Positions 53,601 through 61,110 of a stretch of 64,000 nucleotides of DNA are shown in pieces. The stretch's first letter is position 1; the number at the start of each line of letters is the position of its first letter. The translations under genes and the position numbers were made by a program. Under the pieces are notes generated by a model that saw only the letters and a program-made list of their open reading frames with translations, did not search any database and was not told where the DNA came from. Source of the stretch: Candidatus Opimibacter skivensis (lineage in GTDB: Bacteria; Bacteroidota; Bacteroidia; Chitinophagales; Saprospiraceae); NCBI GenBank assembly GCA_016722045.1, contig JADKGY010000029.1:62001-126000 (forward strand), given 5' to 3'.

Positions 53601-54376
53601 ATCAGTTTAAATTTCTCAACCAGGTCAATGAGGTATTTTGTCTTAATAAATATTGTGATCATGATGATCAGCCAAGACCAGTTATAGATGTTACAAGAGT
53701 TGCGGAAGCTAGAAAAAAAGAAGTAGAAGTTAGTACAAAAGAAGTAGACCCTAGTGCAAAAGAATTACAAAGTAATGCGACGTCACAAAAGGAATCATCA
53801 TTTCCTAAAAAACCAGTTGTAAAACGTCAACCTCCACTTCCTTCAATAAAAGAACCTTCCCAAAAAATCACCAAACAGCCTGAAGTTGCTGAAGTATCCA
53901 TAACTCAGAAACAACAACCAGCCAAACAAATTAAAGCAAAAGCTGTAAATGGCCGCCAGGTGAAATACAGGGATACGGTCACTGAAATATTGACTACTTC
54001 GAATGGTAACCCGCTCGCTTTAAAACTAAAAAGTTTTCTCTCATCCGGAGAACCTAATGCTGATACCTTAACTAAACTAACAGATGAAATCATCTTAAAC
54101 GAAAAGCCGGCAACAAAGGGCGTAAAAAAAATGACCGTTAAGCAACAATTTCTGCTGTTACAGGCTGCTGTTTGTTACTATGTGGATAAGGTTTGCTTTA
54201 ATGGGAAAGATATAACCCGTATCAATGCATTGCAAAAAATGGTTGCGAAAATGATCAAATCAGGCTTTGATATGCAATCCATTTACAACTATTGGGATGC
54301 AGCCGAAATAGAAATATATGAGCCCGACACGAATTTCGTCCAGATAAAAAGAATCATGACAGGTAAAAAGAAATAG
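47615..54376 (+). CDS. eCIS giant baseplate protein (Pvc12-like, 2253 aa)
   Basis: The N terminus has 'LWTDHNVHDPGITILEELCY', diagnostic of baseplate J/Pvc12-like proteins, followed by 'GYRTNLPIEDIL' and 'NPLTILDYRKLLIDIPGVKN'. From about 590 to 1800 the chain is built of many degenerate modules in which strands end in a 'Y-x-(S/T)-x-x-EA' helix (for example 'KYDLYDDAINAASSLIKSMG', 'YQSPEEAMRDFLYFARLV'), reminiscent of YegP/DUF1508-type repeats. About 1800-1990 is a Cys-rich baseplate-like end ('HLAEHILLRPHC', 'CKFLDLLFRQHYDCLDEC'). Then come a Lys/Pro/Gln-rich linker (about 2025-2110) and a helical C-terminal domain ('MTVKQQFLLLQAAVCYYVDK'). It is expected to form the outer baseplate. Confidence 0.82.
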   Translation: MPIEEKNSVTISKNNSGFPAYLDFDKIRSEGIAYLGKLSGKLWTDHNVHDPGITILEELCYALLDLGYRTNLPIEDILARKSTDTSPDNNFFTPAQILTCNPLTILDYRKLLIDIPGVKNAWLEPATDIKDICHRRKETDNTYGDIILSDFTNNIVLPPKATVSCDEFLNGLYHVYIEPEKDLEPHSKEWNDLLTLIKKVLMAHRNLCEDFEDIYILCHSETGVCVSIDLEENADAENVYVAIANKLREFFSPAPKFYSLPELLEKGKAIEDIFAGRPFSAESHGFIDTEELEKIKLRKEIHTSDVYNSIFDVEGVNKISKLWLRSCGKNCIPSVNEKKSYWKFHIPENHVPLFSIGCSGFEFTKNGVPIVVDTAKFETLLELSFSHSGKVILPSSNLDIEIPKGIYHEDLENYYSIQNDFPRVYGIAEGGLPDDAPDKRKAWALQLKGYLLFFDQMLANYLSQLKNIRQLFQLKGPTDKKTQHTYFLNTLNSVPELKQLLRFGVDEHDNPLGERGTVLAYPISVKTWKDIDTKQLLAEKILQTQIPYSFGSFNELEEATCLFRDDLMNEEETIIKIYQTADDYRLFTISLPGEKWMLLGRKIACSEVEARQQALSVQSTSIFENNYRSFLTANGQYTFNIELNDTSYFDYLGMMVESDELYIQRRKQFLTHLLSRFSEKFTDFVLFNWKSGYENEGISGVERFLTHYDDLSRNRGRAYDYLVDGWNNSNSSGFEKKVKALAGIKDWEKNNLCYFAVDPYDEQYVLDFKTQDEESFLFSEKYDLYDDAINAASSLIKSMGDPSRLKLNFLNDSKTYRIHIQYGSNQTAIYPKSFPTSIEAEKLKKYLTTSFSQNPSEDVIVEHSWIWKINLYDFERNIVETAIETWNTAKEAEDATRKFVDKINDPKKLTSQKEKVSRELFYDKNDASVKRFIDISAFNIDINDTIIRKPGLFTYDVLDKSANSFKIRPLSEFKTPEQAKEHCCTILAAAADRNNFSINRDKDTKLFIIGLQINGENEAISATSYENKTEAEHALGHIYETINRYCYTLETNNSPESWKFNYQLGYDINNVFLFQSNESYKSIAETMKAAALFHKNIAGATLKELKNKLSLKNNSSRAFPQVTYLSPTIDTPLPITLINKELSYQQAIARMTSAPTDELKAYVKVDSVGEFGTYVYRLVDKDHVPAMYTLPFDDGIAAKEIRKKVAALTKQAIREIPEICFRGDIINKVTDKKGITSFHYQVKLFNLKGAPGNKLKMLSEWLLFESIRGYVSKDEAVKAFQEDYQRILFLASDKAEYGKSISFKQEKEKHLPPEAIVFIPESTFSLLQSDLGIESWSTQLADYLKTYPIKRIDSGSKEFAAFFCKDFTEKDKSCLENEIKWVYYFSVPVNIEYNSTVLHHDWRSTKQYQSPEEAMRDFLYFARLVKYTGNYFVDCACTKIYDKVKDAFTTSYGYKIFIREVLAESINWFETQEAAWGPEGIEKFICAVQSPDGFKNYLRKPDCCYSFYVTCDKGLLEHPCTYTTELQRDKAISELYLQLQNFLKNKYYGNEQTDTGILLYNLKGEPFAKVHLGNNVERDNCDRLIRIAEGIKESQNIISYRDGLLVDSIGNDEIIIQSVEQKITENKDEQEKWKQEWGKILLDWSCYQPITRTKIIEPTKNQLRNAAGNVSTTQYKYCIEIKLPGFNSCADDRIQNKPCGCNDQPPVTPPTCYIAWKGVCCYSSCKEAMAMLQKAYEQLLNINNYHPVFDCTCNSFGISLHTNIPLLVKSRATVETNSHIVAINPQCYHTQDEVCKAVETAKYLVNSEGMHLAEHILLRPHCEVDCHCREQIQYCTTDCDFPPYPVDDKDPCTLKPAKICFKPGSDPYSFMATIVLPAWSYRFRQQKNRQILENIIYREAPAHVLLRILWLKPIDLCRYETAFKLWRQYLAGKKRCNENFDPCKFLDLLFRQHYDCLDECIECQPCIDTSVENKTTCLEEEKKKLTDVELNKLISDQFKFLNQVNEVFCLNKYCDHDDQPRPVIDVTRVAEARKKEVEVSTKEVDPSAKELQSNATSQKESSFPKKPVVKRQPPLPSIKEPSQKITKQPEVAEVSITQKQQPAKQIKAKAVNGRQVKYRDTVTEILTTSNGNPLALKLKSFLSSGEPNADTLTKLTDEIILNEKPATKGVKKMTVKQQFLLLQAAVCYYVDKVCFNGKDITRINALQKMVAKMIKSGFDMQSIYNYWDAAEIEIYEPDTNFVQIKRIMTGKKK

Positions 54377-54449
54377 ACATTTCACCACCTTATTATCCAT
54401 AGTGCGGGAGATGAATTTTATTTAGTCAACATAAAAATAATCAACCTCA

Positions 54450-55928
54450 ATGCGTCATATCATTAAAAAGCAATTGATAGAACTGGAACTCCGGCGCCGT
54501 GATGATATTTTTATTTTGCAGGAGAAAGCCAGCCGGTACTATTATAAAAATATTTTACCTGCACTTGAAGAAATATTTGATCGCATATCGGGTGCAAATG
54601 AAATGATTCAGATTGACAGACTTGAGATTGATTTGGGTACGATCTCTTTGGAAAATCCTTCAGATGACATCAGGATAGAAGATTTGCACAATATGCTTTT
54701 CAAAGAAATTGAAATCCAGCTCAAGAATACAAGCAAACCCAACTACAGGTCTCATTTTAATGCAACGCCATCCAATTACAAAAAATTATCTCTTTCTCTC
54801 AATGCTGGCGAACAGTGGATATATTATATACAACACGGTGTACTTACATGGAACACTTCCCCTATCACTGAGGAATGGAAAACACTTGTGCTGGAAGCAT
54901 TGGCTACTGATTTTGCTTTGGTGACCAGATTAAGAGAAGTCATTTCTCAAAGCTCTAAGTCTCTTACCCGGATCATCAATGAGCATCAGGAGTCATTTCT
55001 TGTAAAACTGGTGGAAATACTTACTGCACAGGAACAACATTCTCTTCCGGATGTCCTACATGAATTGCATTTCATACTTACCAATCTTCATCAAAAGGAC
55101 TTTGTTCCGGAAATAAAAAAAGAGGTAGCAGACAAGCCTTTAAAAATATGGACAGATGTCATCAGAATAGCTGCCACCAAAACCAACAAACCTACATCAT
55201 TGCAAATAGCAGAGCAAATATTGAAGGAAACATTACAGAATCAACACAATGCTTCCGAGCATCTTGAGAACATAGAAAAAGGGCTTCATTTATTAAAGCC
55301 GATAATGATCGAACTATCGGAAAATATAACTCAATCAACTGATGAGTCATTGAAACAAACATCCGGAAGTATAGCAACTGAAACAGCACCACCCTTCCTG
55401 GCATCTCCTGGTTCATCAGTGTCTGAAGAAGGGCTCTTTGTACAACATGCAGGCCTTGTCCTCCTGCATCAATTCTTCAGATACTTATTTAAAAATACCG
55501 GGCTTATTGAAGAAGGCAAATTCATCAACAGAGAAAAACAGGAAAAGGCTATTTTATTATTGCACTACCTGGTCACCGGTAATGCAGAACCGGAAGAGTA
55601 TTTACTGGCAGTGCCTAAACTTTTATGTTCATGGCCTTTGGATGAACCATTGGAGTCATATGTAACTCTGAGTGAACAAGAAAAAACAGAAGCCAATGAT
55701 CTTCTTCATGCAGCCATTGCACAATGGACCATTTTGAAGAACACGAGTGCGGATGGATTGCGTGATGGATTCCTGCAACGCAATGGAAAAATGATTATGC
55801 AAAATGACAATTTATTCTTCCAGGTAGAAAAAAGTGCGATTGATGTATTGCTTGATCATTTGCCGTGGAATCTGAGTCATATAAAACTGCCGTGGATGAG
55901 CGAGATGATAAGGGTGGAATGGAGATAA
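54450..55928 (+). CDS. Contractile injection system tape-measure protein
   Basis: A 492-residue protein opening 'MRHIIKKQLIELELRRRDD' and 'QIDRLEIDLGTISLENP', which is the diagnostic N-terminal motif of the CIS tape-measure family; the C terminus 'LPWNLSHIKLPWMSEMIRV' is the matching end. It is helical throughout and sets tube length, probably inside the lumen with cargo. It follows the Pvc12-like gene by 73 bp. An AAA+ ATPase would often neighbour it but is absent here. Confidence 0.88.
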   Translation: MRHIIKKQLIELELRRRDDIFILQEKASRYYYKNILPALEEIFDRISGANEMIQIDRLEIDLGTISLENPSDDIRIEDLHNMLFKEIEIQLKNTSKPNYRSHFNATPSNYKKLSLSLNAGEQWIYYIQHGVLTWNTSPITEEWKTLVLEALATDFALVTRLREVISQSSKSLTRIINEHQESFLVKLVEILTAQEQHSLPDVLHELHFILTNLHQKDFVPEIKKEVADKPLKIWTDVIRIAATKTNKPTSLQIAEQILKETLQNQHNASEHLENIEKGLHLLKPIMIELSENITQSTDESLKQTSGSIATETAPPFLASPGSSVSEEGLFVQHAGLVLLHQFFRYLFKNTGLIEEGKFINREKQEKAILLLHYLVTGNAEPEEYLLAVPKLLCSWPLDEPLESYVTLSEQEKTEANDLLHAAIAQWTILKNTSADGLRDGFLQRNGKMIMQNDNLFFQVEKSAIDVLLDHLPWNLSHIKLPWMSEMIRVEWR

Positions 55929-55947
55929 AAACTTTTAATTCAAAATT

Positions 55948-56415
55948 ATGCAGCAGGAATTTTTTGCTCTGGTCTTTGGAGGTATTATAGGCGTTTTATT
56001 TAAGTATTGGTATGATTATAAAGCCATGGTCTACAAAGAACTTTGGCAAAAAAGGTATGGAACGTATACAAAGTTGCTTCAATTAACCGGTGCTTTGCCA
56101 CTATATCCGGAGAAAGCAAATTTAATCTACAAGGATCTCTTTACTATAAGTGAAAAAATGCGGGATTGGTATTTTGAGGAAGGTGGGTTGTTGTTATCTA
56201 TGAAAACAAGAAATAAATATTTTGAAGTTCAGAAGAAAATTCAGGTCATATTGAAAGATAATATTTTGGATTCCAGCCTTCATGACCATTATGATATAAT
56301 AAGGGATCTATTCAGTGAACTCAGGACTGAATTGACTAATGACTTAATGTCAAGGAACCGTTTGCAGGATATTTTCGGAAATAATAAATCAAACCCAGGT
56401 GCCATCTACAAATGA
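55948..56415 (+). CDS. Small membrane-anchored protein of unknown function, eCIS locus
   Basis: A 155-residue protein with one N-terminal transmembrane helix ('EFFALVFGGIIGVLFKYWY') and a soluble helical remainder ('YKELWQKRYGTYTKLLQLTG', 'LLSMKTRNKYFEVQKKIQVI'). No family recognised. Its last four bases overlap the effector start (ATGA), so the two are translationally coupled. Possibilities include a factor that holds the effector or particle at the membrane, or protection against the effector; neither can be shown from sequence. Confidence 0.6.
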   Translation: MQQEFFALVFGGIIGVLFKYWYDYKAMVYKELWQKRYGTYTKLLQLTGALPLYPEKANLIYKDLFTISEKMRDWYFEEGGLLLSMKTRNKYFEVQKKIQVILKDNILDSSLHDHYDIIRDLFSELRTELTNDLMSRNRLQDIFGNNKSNPGAIYK

Positions 56416-57707
56416 AAACTGCTGAATCCAAAACAGCAACGGCATCGGCCAAAACAAATACAGCTTTCTTTCAAAAAGAAAGCAACCCGGCTTTTTTTTC
56501 TCCTAATCTTTCGGAGTCATCATTCTTTAATAGAAAAACAACTGATGATCCAATCATACAAACTAAACTTACAGTTGGCCAGCCAAATGATAAATACGAA
56601 CAAGAAGCAGATGCAGTAGCGGATAAAGTGGTACAACGATTAAGCAATCCTGAGCCCACAATACAAAATAAATCAGCGGATAAAATACAAACCAAACCTG
56701 TTGTAACACCACCCACTATAACTCCTTTCGTACAGGCAAAATGTGCAACCTGTGATCAGGAAGAAAAACTGCAGAAAAAAGAAAACGAAGAGGGAACTGA
56801 ATTACTAAAAGGTGATCTGCAGAAGAAACCCATTTTTGAAAGCAATGCGGTACCACCACCTGATGACGAAAATAATGTTCAGCGGAAATGTGATGGGTGT
56901 GAAGAGGAGGAAAATCAAAAAGTGCAAGCTAAACCAGATAATTCTTCTTCTACAGTTCATTCTTCAAATATAGAAAGTACATTATCCTCTACAAAAGGTT
57001 CAGGAAGCCCTTTACCTGCTATCACCCGCAACGAAATGGAATCATCTTTCGGAGCAGATTTTTCCAATGTCAGGATCCACAACAACAATACTGCTGCTGA
57101 GTTGAATGAAGATCTCCATGCTCAAGCATTTACCCATGGTAGTGATATTTATTTTAATAATGGGAAATATTCTCCTGAAAGCACTGAAGGTTCAACTTTG
57201 CTTGCACACGAACTTACACACACCTTACAGCAAGGTGCCACCACTTCTAGATCAAATAATTCAATTCAAACCAAATTAAATGAATACGAACAACCTGGCC
57301 ATGGCAAAAACGCCACAAGGCGATTAAATAGAGAAATCGATTCCCAAAAGAGAGATCAGACATTAAATGGAAATAATCAGGAAGAATCCGGTGGCCCTAA
57401 TCATGTTAGTAAGGAACAAAAAAGACAAAAGGCAATAGAATTAAGAACTACTGCAACTCCGGAAATAAATGAATCCAGAAGGCAAGTTCCTAAGGCCCGC
57501 CTACAACAAGAGCAGGCAAAAGATAAAATAAAAAAACCACCACCAAAAGGTGGCCAAAAGAATAATAAAAAATCAGACAGTAAGGGTAATAAGAAGCCAC
57601 CGTCCCAAAAAAAACATTTGACTCAGGCTGGGTTGGCAATGAAAAAAAGCAAATGCAATTTCACCCCCACCACTCCCAAAAGAAGTTTCTTTTCCAGAAG
57701 TTTTTAG
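56412..57707 (+). CDS. DUF4157 (eCIS core) effector, N-terminal part upstream of a frameshift
   Basis: 431 residues as read. N-terminal leader: 'AFFQKESNPAFF', 'GQPNDKYEQEADAVADKVV', then two KCxxC-EE motifs (C111/C114 in 'AKCATCDQEEKLQKKE' and C160/C163 in 'RKCDGCEEEE'). DUF4157 spans about 195-275 ('MESSFGADFSNVRIHNNNTA') and ends in the metallopeptidase-like HELTH at 266-270. A Lys-rich linker follows. The last 20 residues, after the A7 run at 57642-57648, look out of frame: the +1 frame reads as sensible protein straight into the ORF at 57814. So this is probably the front of one approximately 1276-residue effector. Confidence 0.8.
   Translation: MKTAESKTATASAKTNTAFFQKESNPAFFSPNLSESSFFNRKTTDDPIIQTKLTVGQPNDKYEQEADAVADKVVQRLSNPEPTIQNKSADKIQTKPVVTPPTITPFVQAKCATCDQEEKLQKKENEEGTELLKGDLQKKPIFESNAVPPPDDENNVQRKCDGCEEEENQKVQAKPDNSSSTVHSSNIESTLSSTKGSGSPLPAITRNEMESSFGADFSNVRIHNNNTAAELNEDLHAQAFTHGSDIYFNNGKYSPESTEGSTLLAHELTHTLQQGATTSRSNNSIQTKLNEYEQPGHGKNATRRLNREIDSQKRDQTLNGNNQEESGGPNHVSKEQKRQKAIELRTTATPEINESRRQVPKARLQQEQAKDKIKKPPPKGGQKNNKKSDSKGNKKPPSQKKHLTQAGLAMKKSKCNFTPTTPKRSFFSRSF
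57642..57648 (+). other. Probable frameshift site (A7 run) in the effector gene
   Basis: GAAAAAAAGC lies at 57641-57650. Upstream coding is in the frame of 56412; downstream coding is in the frame of 57814, which is open from 57643 (a TGA at 57640 limits it on the left). A one-base skip or loss of one A here restores a single continuous frame. It could be a real mutation, an assembly error or slippage. Confidence 0.7.
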
Positions 57708-57813
57708 ACCGGAAGATTCCAAAGGCCAACCTCTACCGTTAAATGCGAATCAGTTTACAAGAGTAGCTTCCGTTGCTAAAAGTATTCAGGAAATTCGTTT
57801 AAAGGGTCACCAA

Positions 57814-60243
57814 ATGCAAATCGACGGGGGTGAGCATGAAGCAAAATCCTATGCTATGGAAGCAAATATTCATACGGCTTCCGGATTGGTAACTGAAAGT
57901 GAACAGAATCTTGGAATTATTGATAACGCTATAGCTCAAAGAGAAGAAACCGTAAATCGTGGAAATAACGCACACAAGATTGTTGATGAGAAGCAAAAAA
58001 AGGTCGAATCGGAAGCTCCTAAATATCTTGAAAAAATAAATTCAGAAAAGATTGAATCAACCGATGCGGTTTCACAGAGCACAAACTTAAAGGCAGAAAA
58101 TGATGCAAACCAACCGGAAGACGAAGAGGACAGAGCTGATTCCCAGGAAATGGGAGGTCATTTAGCTCAGGTTGCTAATGATAGTGGAACAATTGACAAA
58201 ACATACGATGATTCCAGGACAAATACACAAACTCTCATTGACCGATCCATTGAGGCAAAAGGCAAAAATTCTTTAAGTAAGTCCAAAATAGAAATTATTG
58301 GACAACAGCTAAAACAATCTTCAGATAAATCCAAGAACCTCCACAAAGTAAATCAATCTGCTAAAGCCAGTATAGAAGAAAATGCAGGAGAACCTATAGA
58401 AGTAAGAAATCAGGCTAAGCAGATGCAGACAGAGGGGGCAAAAATGATTTCTAACTCTTTTATTAATGAAAATTTGCTCCATCAATCGGTTAAAAATTAC
58501 AAGCAAAACCTAAAACAAATACGGCCATTATTTGAACCGGAAGAAAAAGCAGAAACAAATAGTGTAAGTAAGATTCAGCGACAGGTAAAAGGAGATTATA
58601 ATGACAGGATAGATATTTTTGAAGGAAGCATATTAGATCCACGAACCCGACAGTCAGAAGAGGAGCGACAAAGAACTCAAGAAGAAGCAAGAGCTGCTAA
58701 CGAAGCGGAACTAAAATATATTGAAGATCAGTTACCCGGTGACATCAATCATTATTCTAGATGGCAACGAATAAGTACCGGATTAGGCGCAAAATTCAAT
58801 CGCTTAGGAAGATGGTGGCATAATCTTCCAATTGGTAATATCGTGGGAGGAATTGGCCATTTGATTCTATCCATGTTTAATCCTTTGACATATGTGGAAG
58901 GGATTCTACATGGCTTCATGCAGCTTGAAAATGGTGTCGTAAATTTGGTGGTTGATATAGCACATGGGAATTGGTGGGGTGCTTTAAAATCTGCAGCAGA
59001 TATTGCAACAGGTTTAGCTGTAATCGCAGGTACGATCACAGGTTTGGCTCTTGTGATTGAATTAGCTATGGGAGCCATCATAATTTTCTCGTTGGGTCTT
59101 GCGGCGCCTTTTGCAGTTGCTGTAATGGCTATAGCTGGCGAAGTGATGGCATTTACTGGTCCTGTTGCAATATGGGCTGGATTGACTGCTGCTGCTTTGA
59201 ATTTCATTGCTGGTGTTAAGAGTTTGTCAGATATGGGTGATGCCCAATCTGCCGAACAACTGCAAGCTGAAACAAATGATTTATCTCAAGATGCATCCGG
59301 TGTTGCAAACGGCTTATTGAATGCTCTTGTCGGTAAAGCAGGCGCAAATGCAGGTGCAGCGATGCCTGAAACCATTGCAGCAGCTGAACAACGAGCTGTT
59401 GCGTTACAAATAGCTGCAGCTACGGGTGGACGTGCATTTGCCTATAGATTGGCTGCGGTGGATATAGCAACTGCAATTGGAAGAGGTATTGTTGATTTTG
59501 TGACACTGAAGAGTGCAAGAAGAAGAATAGCAAATTGGTGGAACAGAGGAGGTGTAGCGACAGAACCAACAATTGGTGACGTCACAGATCTGGGTGCAGG
59601 CACAACTCAAAGTCCAGTATCAATAGAACCTCATCCTATAACAGAGCCTGCAGTAGAAACCGAATCCCATATAAACACACCTTCAGCTACGCCTGAACCA
59701 GTAACTGAAATGCCTGCTAATGAGCAAGAACCAATTCAACAACCAAACGTCCAGCAACCAGCGAATCAACATTCAACCACTCAACAACCAGCGAATCAAC
59801 AGCCGCCAATTCAGTCACAAGTAGTTCAACAGCCAACGTCATGGCGACAACATGAACAAATTGTGGATTCTGAACTGCGAGCAGCAAATACACAAGTTGG
59901 AACGCAGGTGACCCTCGATATCATCGGACCAAACGGACAACGCGTTAGAATCAGAACTGATAACATGGTCAATACACCCCAAGGATGGGAAATAGCAGAC
60001 GCAAAATATAGTGATGCCATCGATTTGAGTACTGCATCTCCTGCCGAAATACATAGCAGGTGCACAACTAATCAAAGTATAACTTATCCATGGATTTCTG
60101 ATCCAAACGTTCAAATTCAAGTTTTTCCAGTTGGGGAAAATGCAAGGTTAGCTGGCATGGCTTTAGGCCAGCCTTTGAATGTCGCTCGAACTGTTAAAGT
60201 TTATGTAAATTCACCAAGTGGAACTGTGGTTAGAGTTTATTAA
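57814..60243 (+). CDS. eCIS effector, C-terminal part with PD-(D/E)XK-like nuclease domain
   Basis: 809 residues from ATG 57814, but coding-quality sequence extends upstream to 57643 ('PKEVSFPEVFRPEDSKGQ'), so it is most likely fused to the DUF4157 part by a frameshift. Residues 1-270 are polar and coiled; 340-470 hold hydrophobic helices ('TGLAVIAGTITGLALVIELA', 'GLAAPFAVAVMAIAGEVMAF') typical of a membrane-crossing region; 620-680 is a Pro/Gln-rich repeat linker ('QQPANQHSTTQQPANQ'). The C-terminal 125 residues have Glu687, Asp716 ('IRTDNMV'), Asp729-x-Lys731 ('EIADAKYS') and Gln754 ('TNQSITYP'), matching a PD-(D/E)XK nuclease toxin. An immunity-like gene follows 19 bp later. Confidence 0.75.
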   Translation: MQIDGGEHEAKSYAMEANIHTASGLVTESEQNLGIIDNAIAQREETVNRGNNAHKIVDEKQKKVESEAPKYLEKINSEKIESTDAVSQSTNLKAENDANQPEDEEDRADSQEMGGHLAQVANDSGTIDKTYDDSRTNTQTLIDRSIEAKGKNSLSKSKIEIIGQQLKQSSDKSKNLHKVNQSAKASIEENAGEPIEVRNQAKQMQTEGAKMISNSFINENLLHQSVKNYKQNLKQIRPLFEPEEKAETNSVSKIQRQVKGDYNDRIDIFEGSILDPRTRQSEEERQRTQEEARAANEAELKYIEDQLPGDINHYSRWQRISTGLGAKFNRLGRWWHNLPIGNIVGGIGHLILSMFNPLTYVEGILHGFMQLENGVVNLVVDIAHGNWWGALKSAADIATGLAVIAGTITGLALVIELAMGAIIIFSLGLAAPFAVAVMAIAGEVMAFTGPVAIWAGLTAAALNFIAGVKSLSDMGDAQSAEQLQAETNDLSQDASGVANGLLNALVGKAGANAGAAMPETIAAAEQRAVALQIAAATGGRAFAYRLAAVDIATAIGRGIVDFVTLKSARRRIANWWNRGGVATEPTIGDVTDLGAGTTQSPVSIEPHPITEPAVETESHINTPSATPEPVTEMPANEQEPIQQPNVQQPANQHSTTQQPANQQPPIQSQVVQQPTSWRQHEQIVDSELRAANTQVGTQVTLDIIGPNGQRVRIRTDNMVNTPQGWEIADAKYSDAIDLSTASPAEIHSRCTTNQSITYPWISDPNVQIQVFPVGENARLAGMALGQPLNVARTVKVYVNSPSGTVVRVY

Positions 60244-60262
60244 TATTTTAAGGTAAAAGTAT

Positions 60263-60886
60263 ATGACAAAAAAAGAAGTAAGAAATAAAATCATTACTGT
60301 TTTAAAAGTTTCACTTTTAAAACATGGATTTATTTACAATAGTAAGATTGGTTCATTTTATAAATCAAAAGATGATTGGAAGTATGAGGTAATACTAGGT
60401 TTGTATGATTACAACCCGGAATATAAATTTTCATTTGGATTATGCATTAGGAACAATAAAGTAGAATCTATTTTTCATAAATTCTCAGGTACTATTGCTG
60501 AATATCAACAATCATCTTGCACATCTTTAACCCCACTGAAATATTTTGATGATAAAACCGTTGACTATAAAATCACCAATGAAAACGAATTATCAATTGC
60601 TTTGAATGAATTTTTACAATTATTTGAAAATAAAATTATTGAATCAATCAATTATTTTACAACACTTGAATTGCTTGAAAAAGAATTTAATACGAATCCG
60701 AATTTCAATGTAATAAGTATTCCAGATACATATATCCATGGCTTAATCCTAGCTAAATTATGCAATAATACTAATTTTGAGGATTTAGTAAAAAGCTATG
60801 CAGCTATTGTAGACCCATATATTCATGAAAAAAATAAATATTATGCTGTAGTTGAGTACCTTCGGGATGAATCAAATATTCTATAA
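60263..60886 (+). CDS. Putative immunity protein for the nuclease effector
   Basis: A 207-residue soluble protein ('VLKVSLLKHGFIYNSKIGSF', 'VILGLYDYNPEYKFSFGLCI') with a DUF4304-like opening, that is a GF-x-x-x-x-x-x-FY segment common in toxin-immunity proteins. It is markedly more AT-rich than the structural eCIS genes, as is usual for immunity genes. It starts 19 bp after the nuclease-domain ORF and has no signal peptide, fitting a cytoplasmic inhibitor. The pairing is inferred from position and composition; binding is untested. Confidence 0.55.
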   Translation: MTKKEVRNKIITVLKVSLLKHGFIYNSKIGSFYKSKDDWKYEVILGLYDYNPEYKFSFGLCIRNNKVESIFHKFSGTIAEYQQSSCTSLTPLKYFDDKTVDYKITNENELSIALNEFLQLFENKIIESINYFTTLELLEKEFNTNPNFNVISIPDTYIHGLILAKLCNNTNFEDLVKSYAAIVDPYIHEKNKYYAVVEYLRDESNIL

Positions 60887-61110
60887 CTATGATTTAATAT
60901 TTATTGAATTTTCATGAATTCATTGTTAACAAATTCATACTAGCAAGTTATTTACTTGACCTTGAATTAATAACGAAATAAAACGAAATACTTTTTATCA
61001 AATTGTTTATATCATTATAAGAAGGTGAAGTAATCTCGAATTTACAATTTATTTAATATTTTACTAAAGAGTCTTGTTTATTTTGGATTGAAAAACATCA
61101 TGGAGAAATA
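60887..61110. other. AT-rich spacer before the second effector
   Basis: 224 bp with no ORF, very AT-rich (ATTTATTGAATTTTCATGAA near 60899). It probably separates the nuclease/immunity pair from the second effector and may contain a promoter, but no convincing element is seen. Confidence 0.45.

Noticed and set aside
57607..57614. A8 run as the frameshift site in the effector gene
   Set aside because: The destination frame has stops at 57619 and 57640, so a shift at this run could not reach the downstream ORF; the A7 run at 57642 is the first workable site.
58752..59207. 151-residue minus-strand ORF within the effector
   Set aside because: An Ala/Pro-rich antisense shadow of the hydrophobic region; its composition is that of a complement frame, not a gene.
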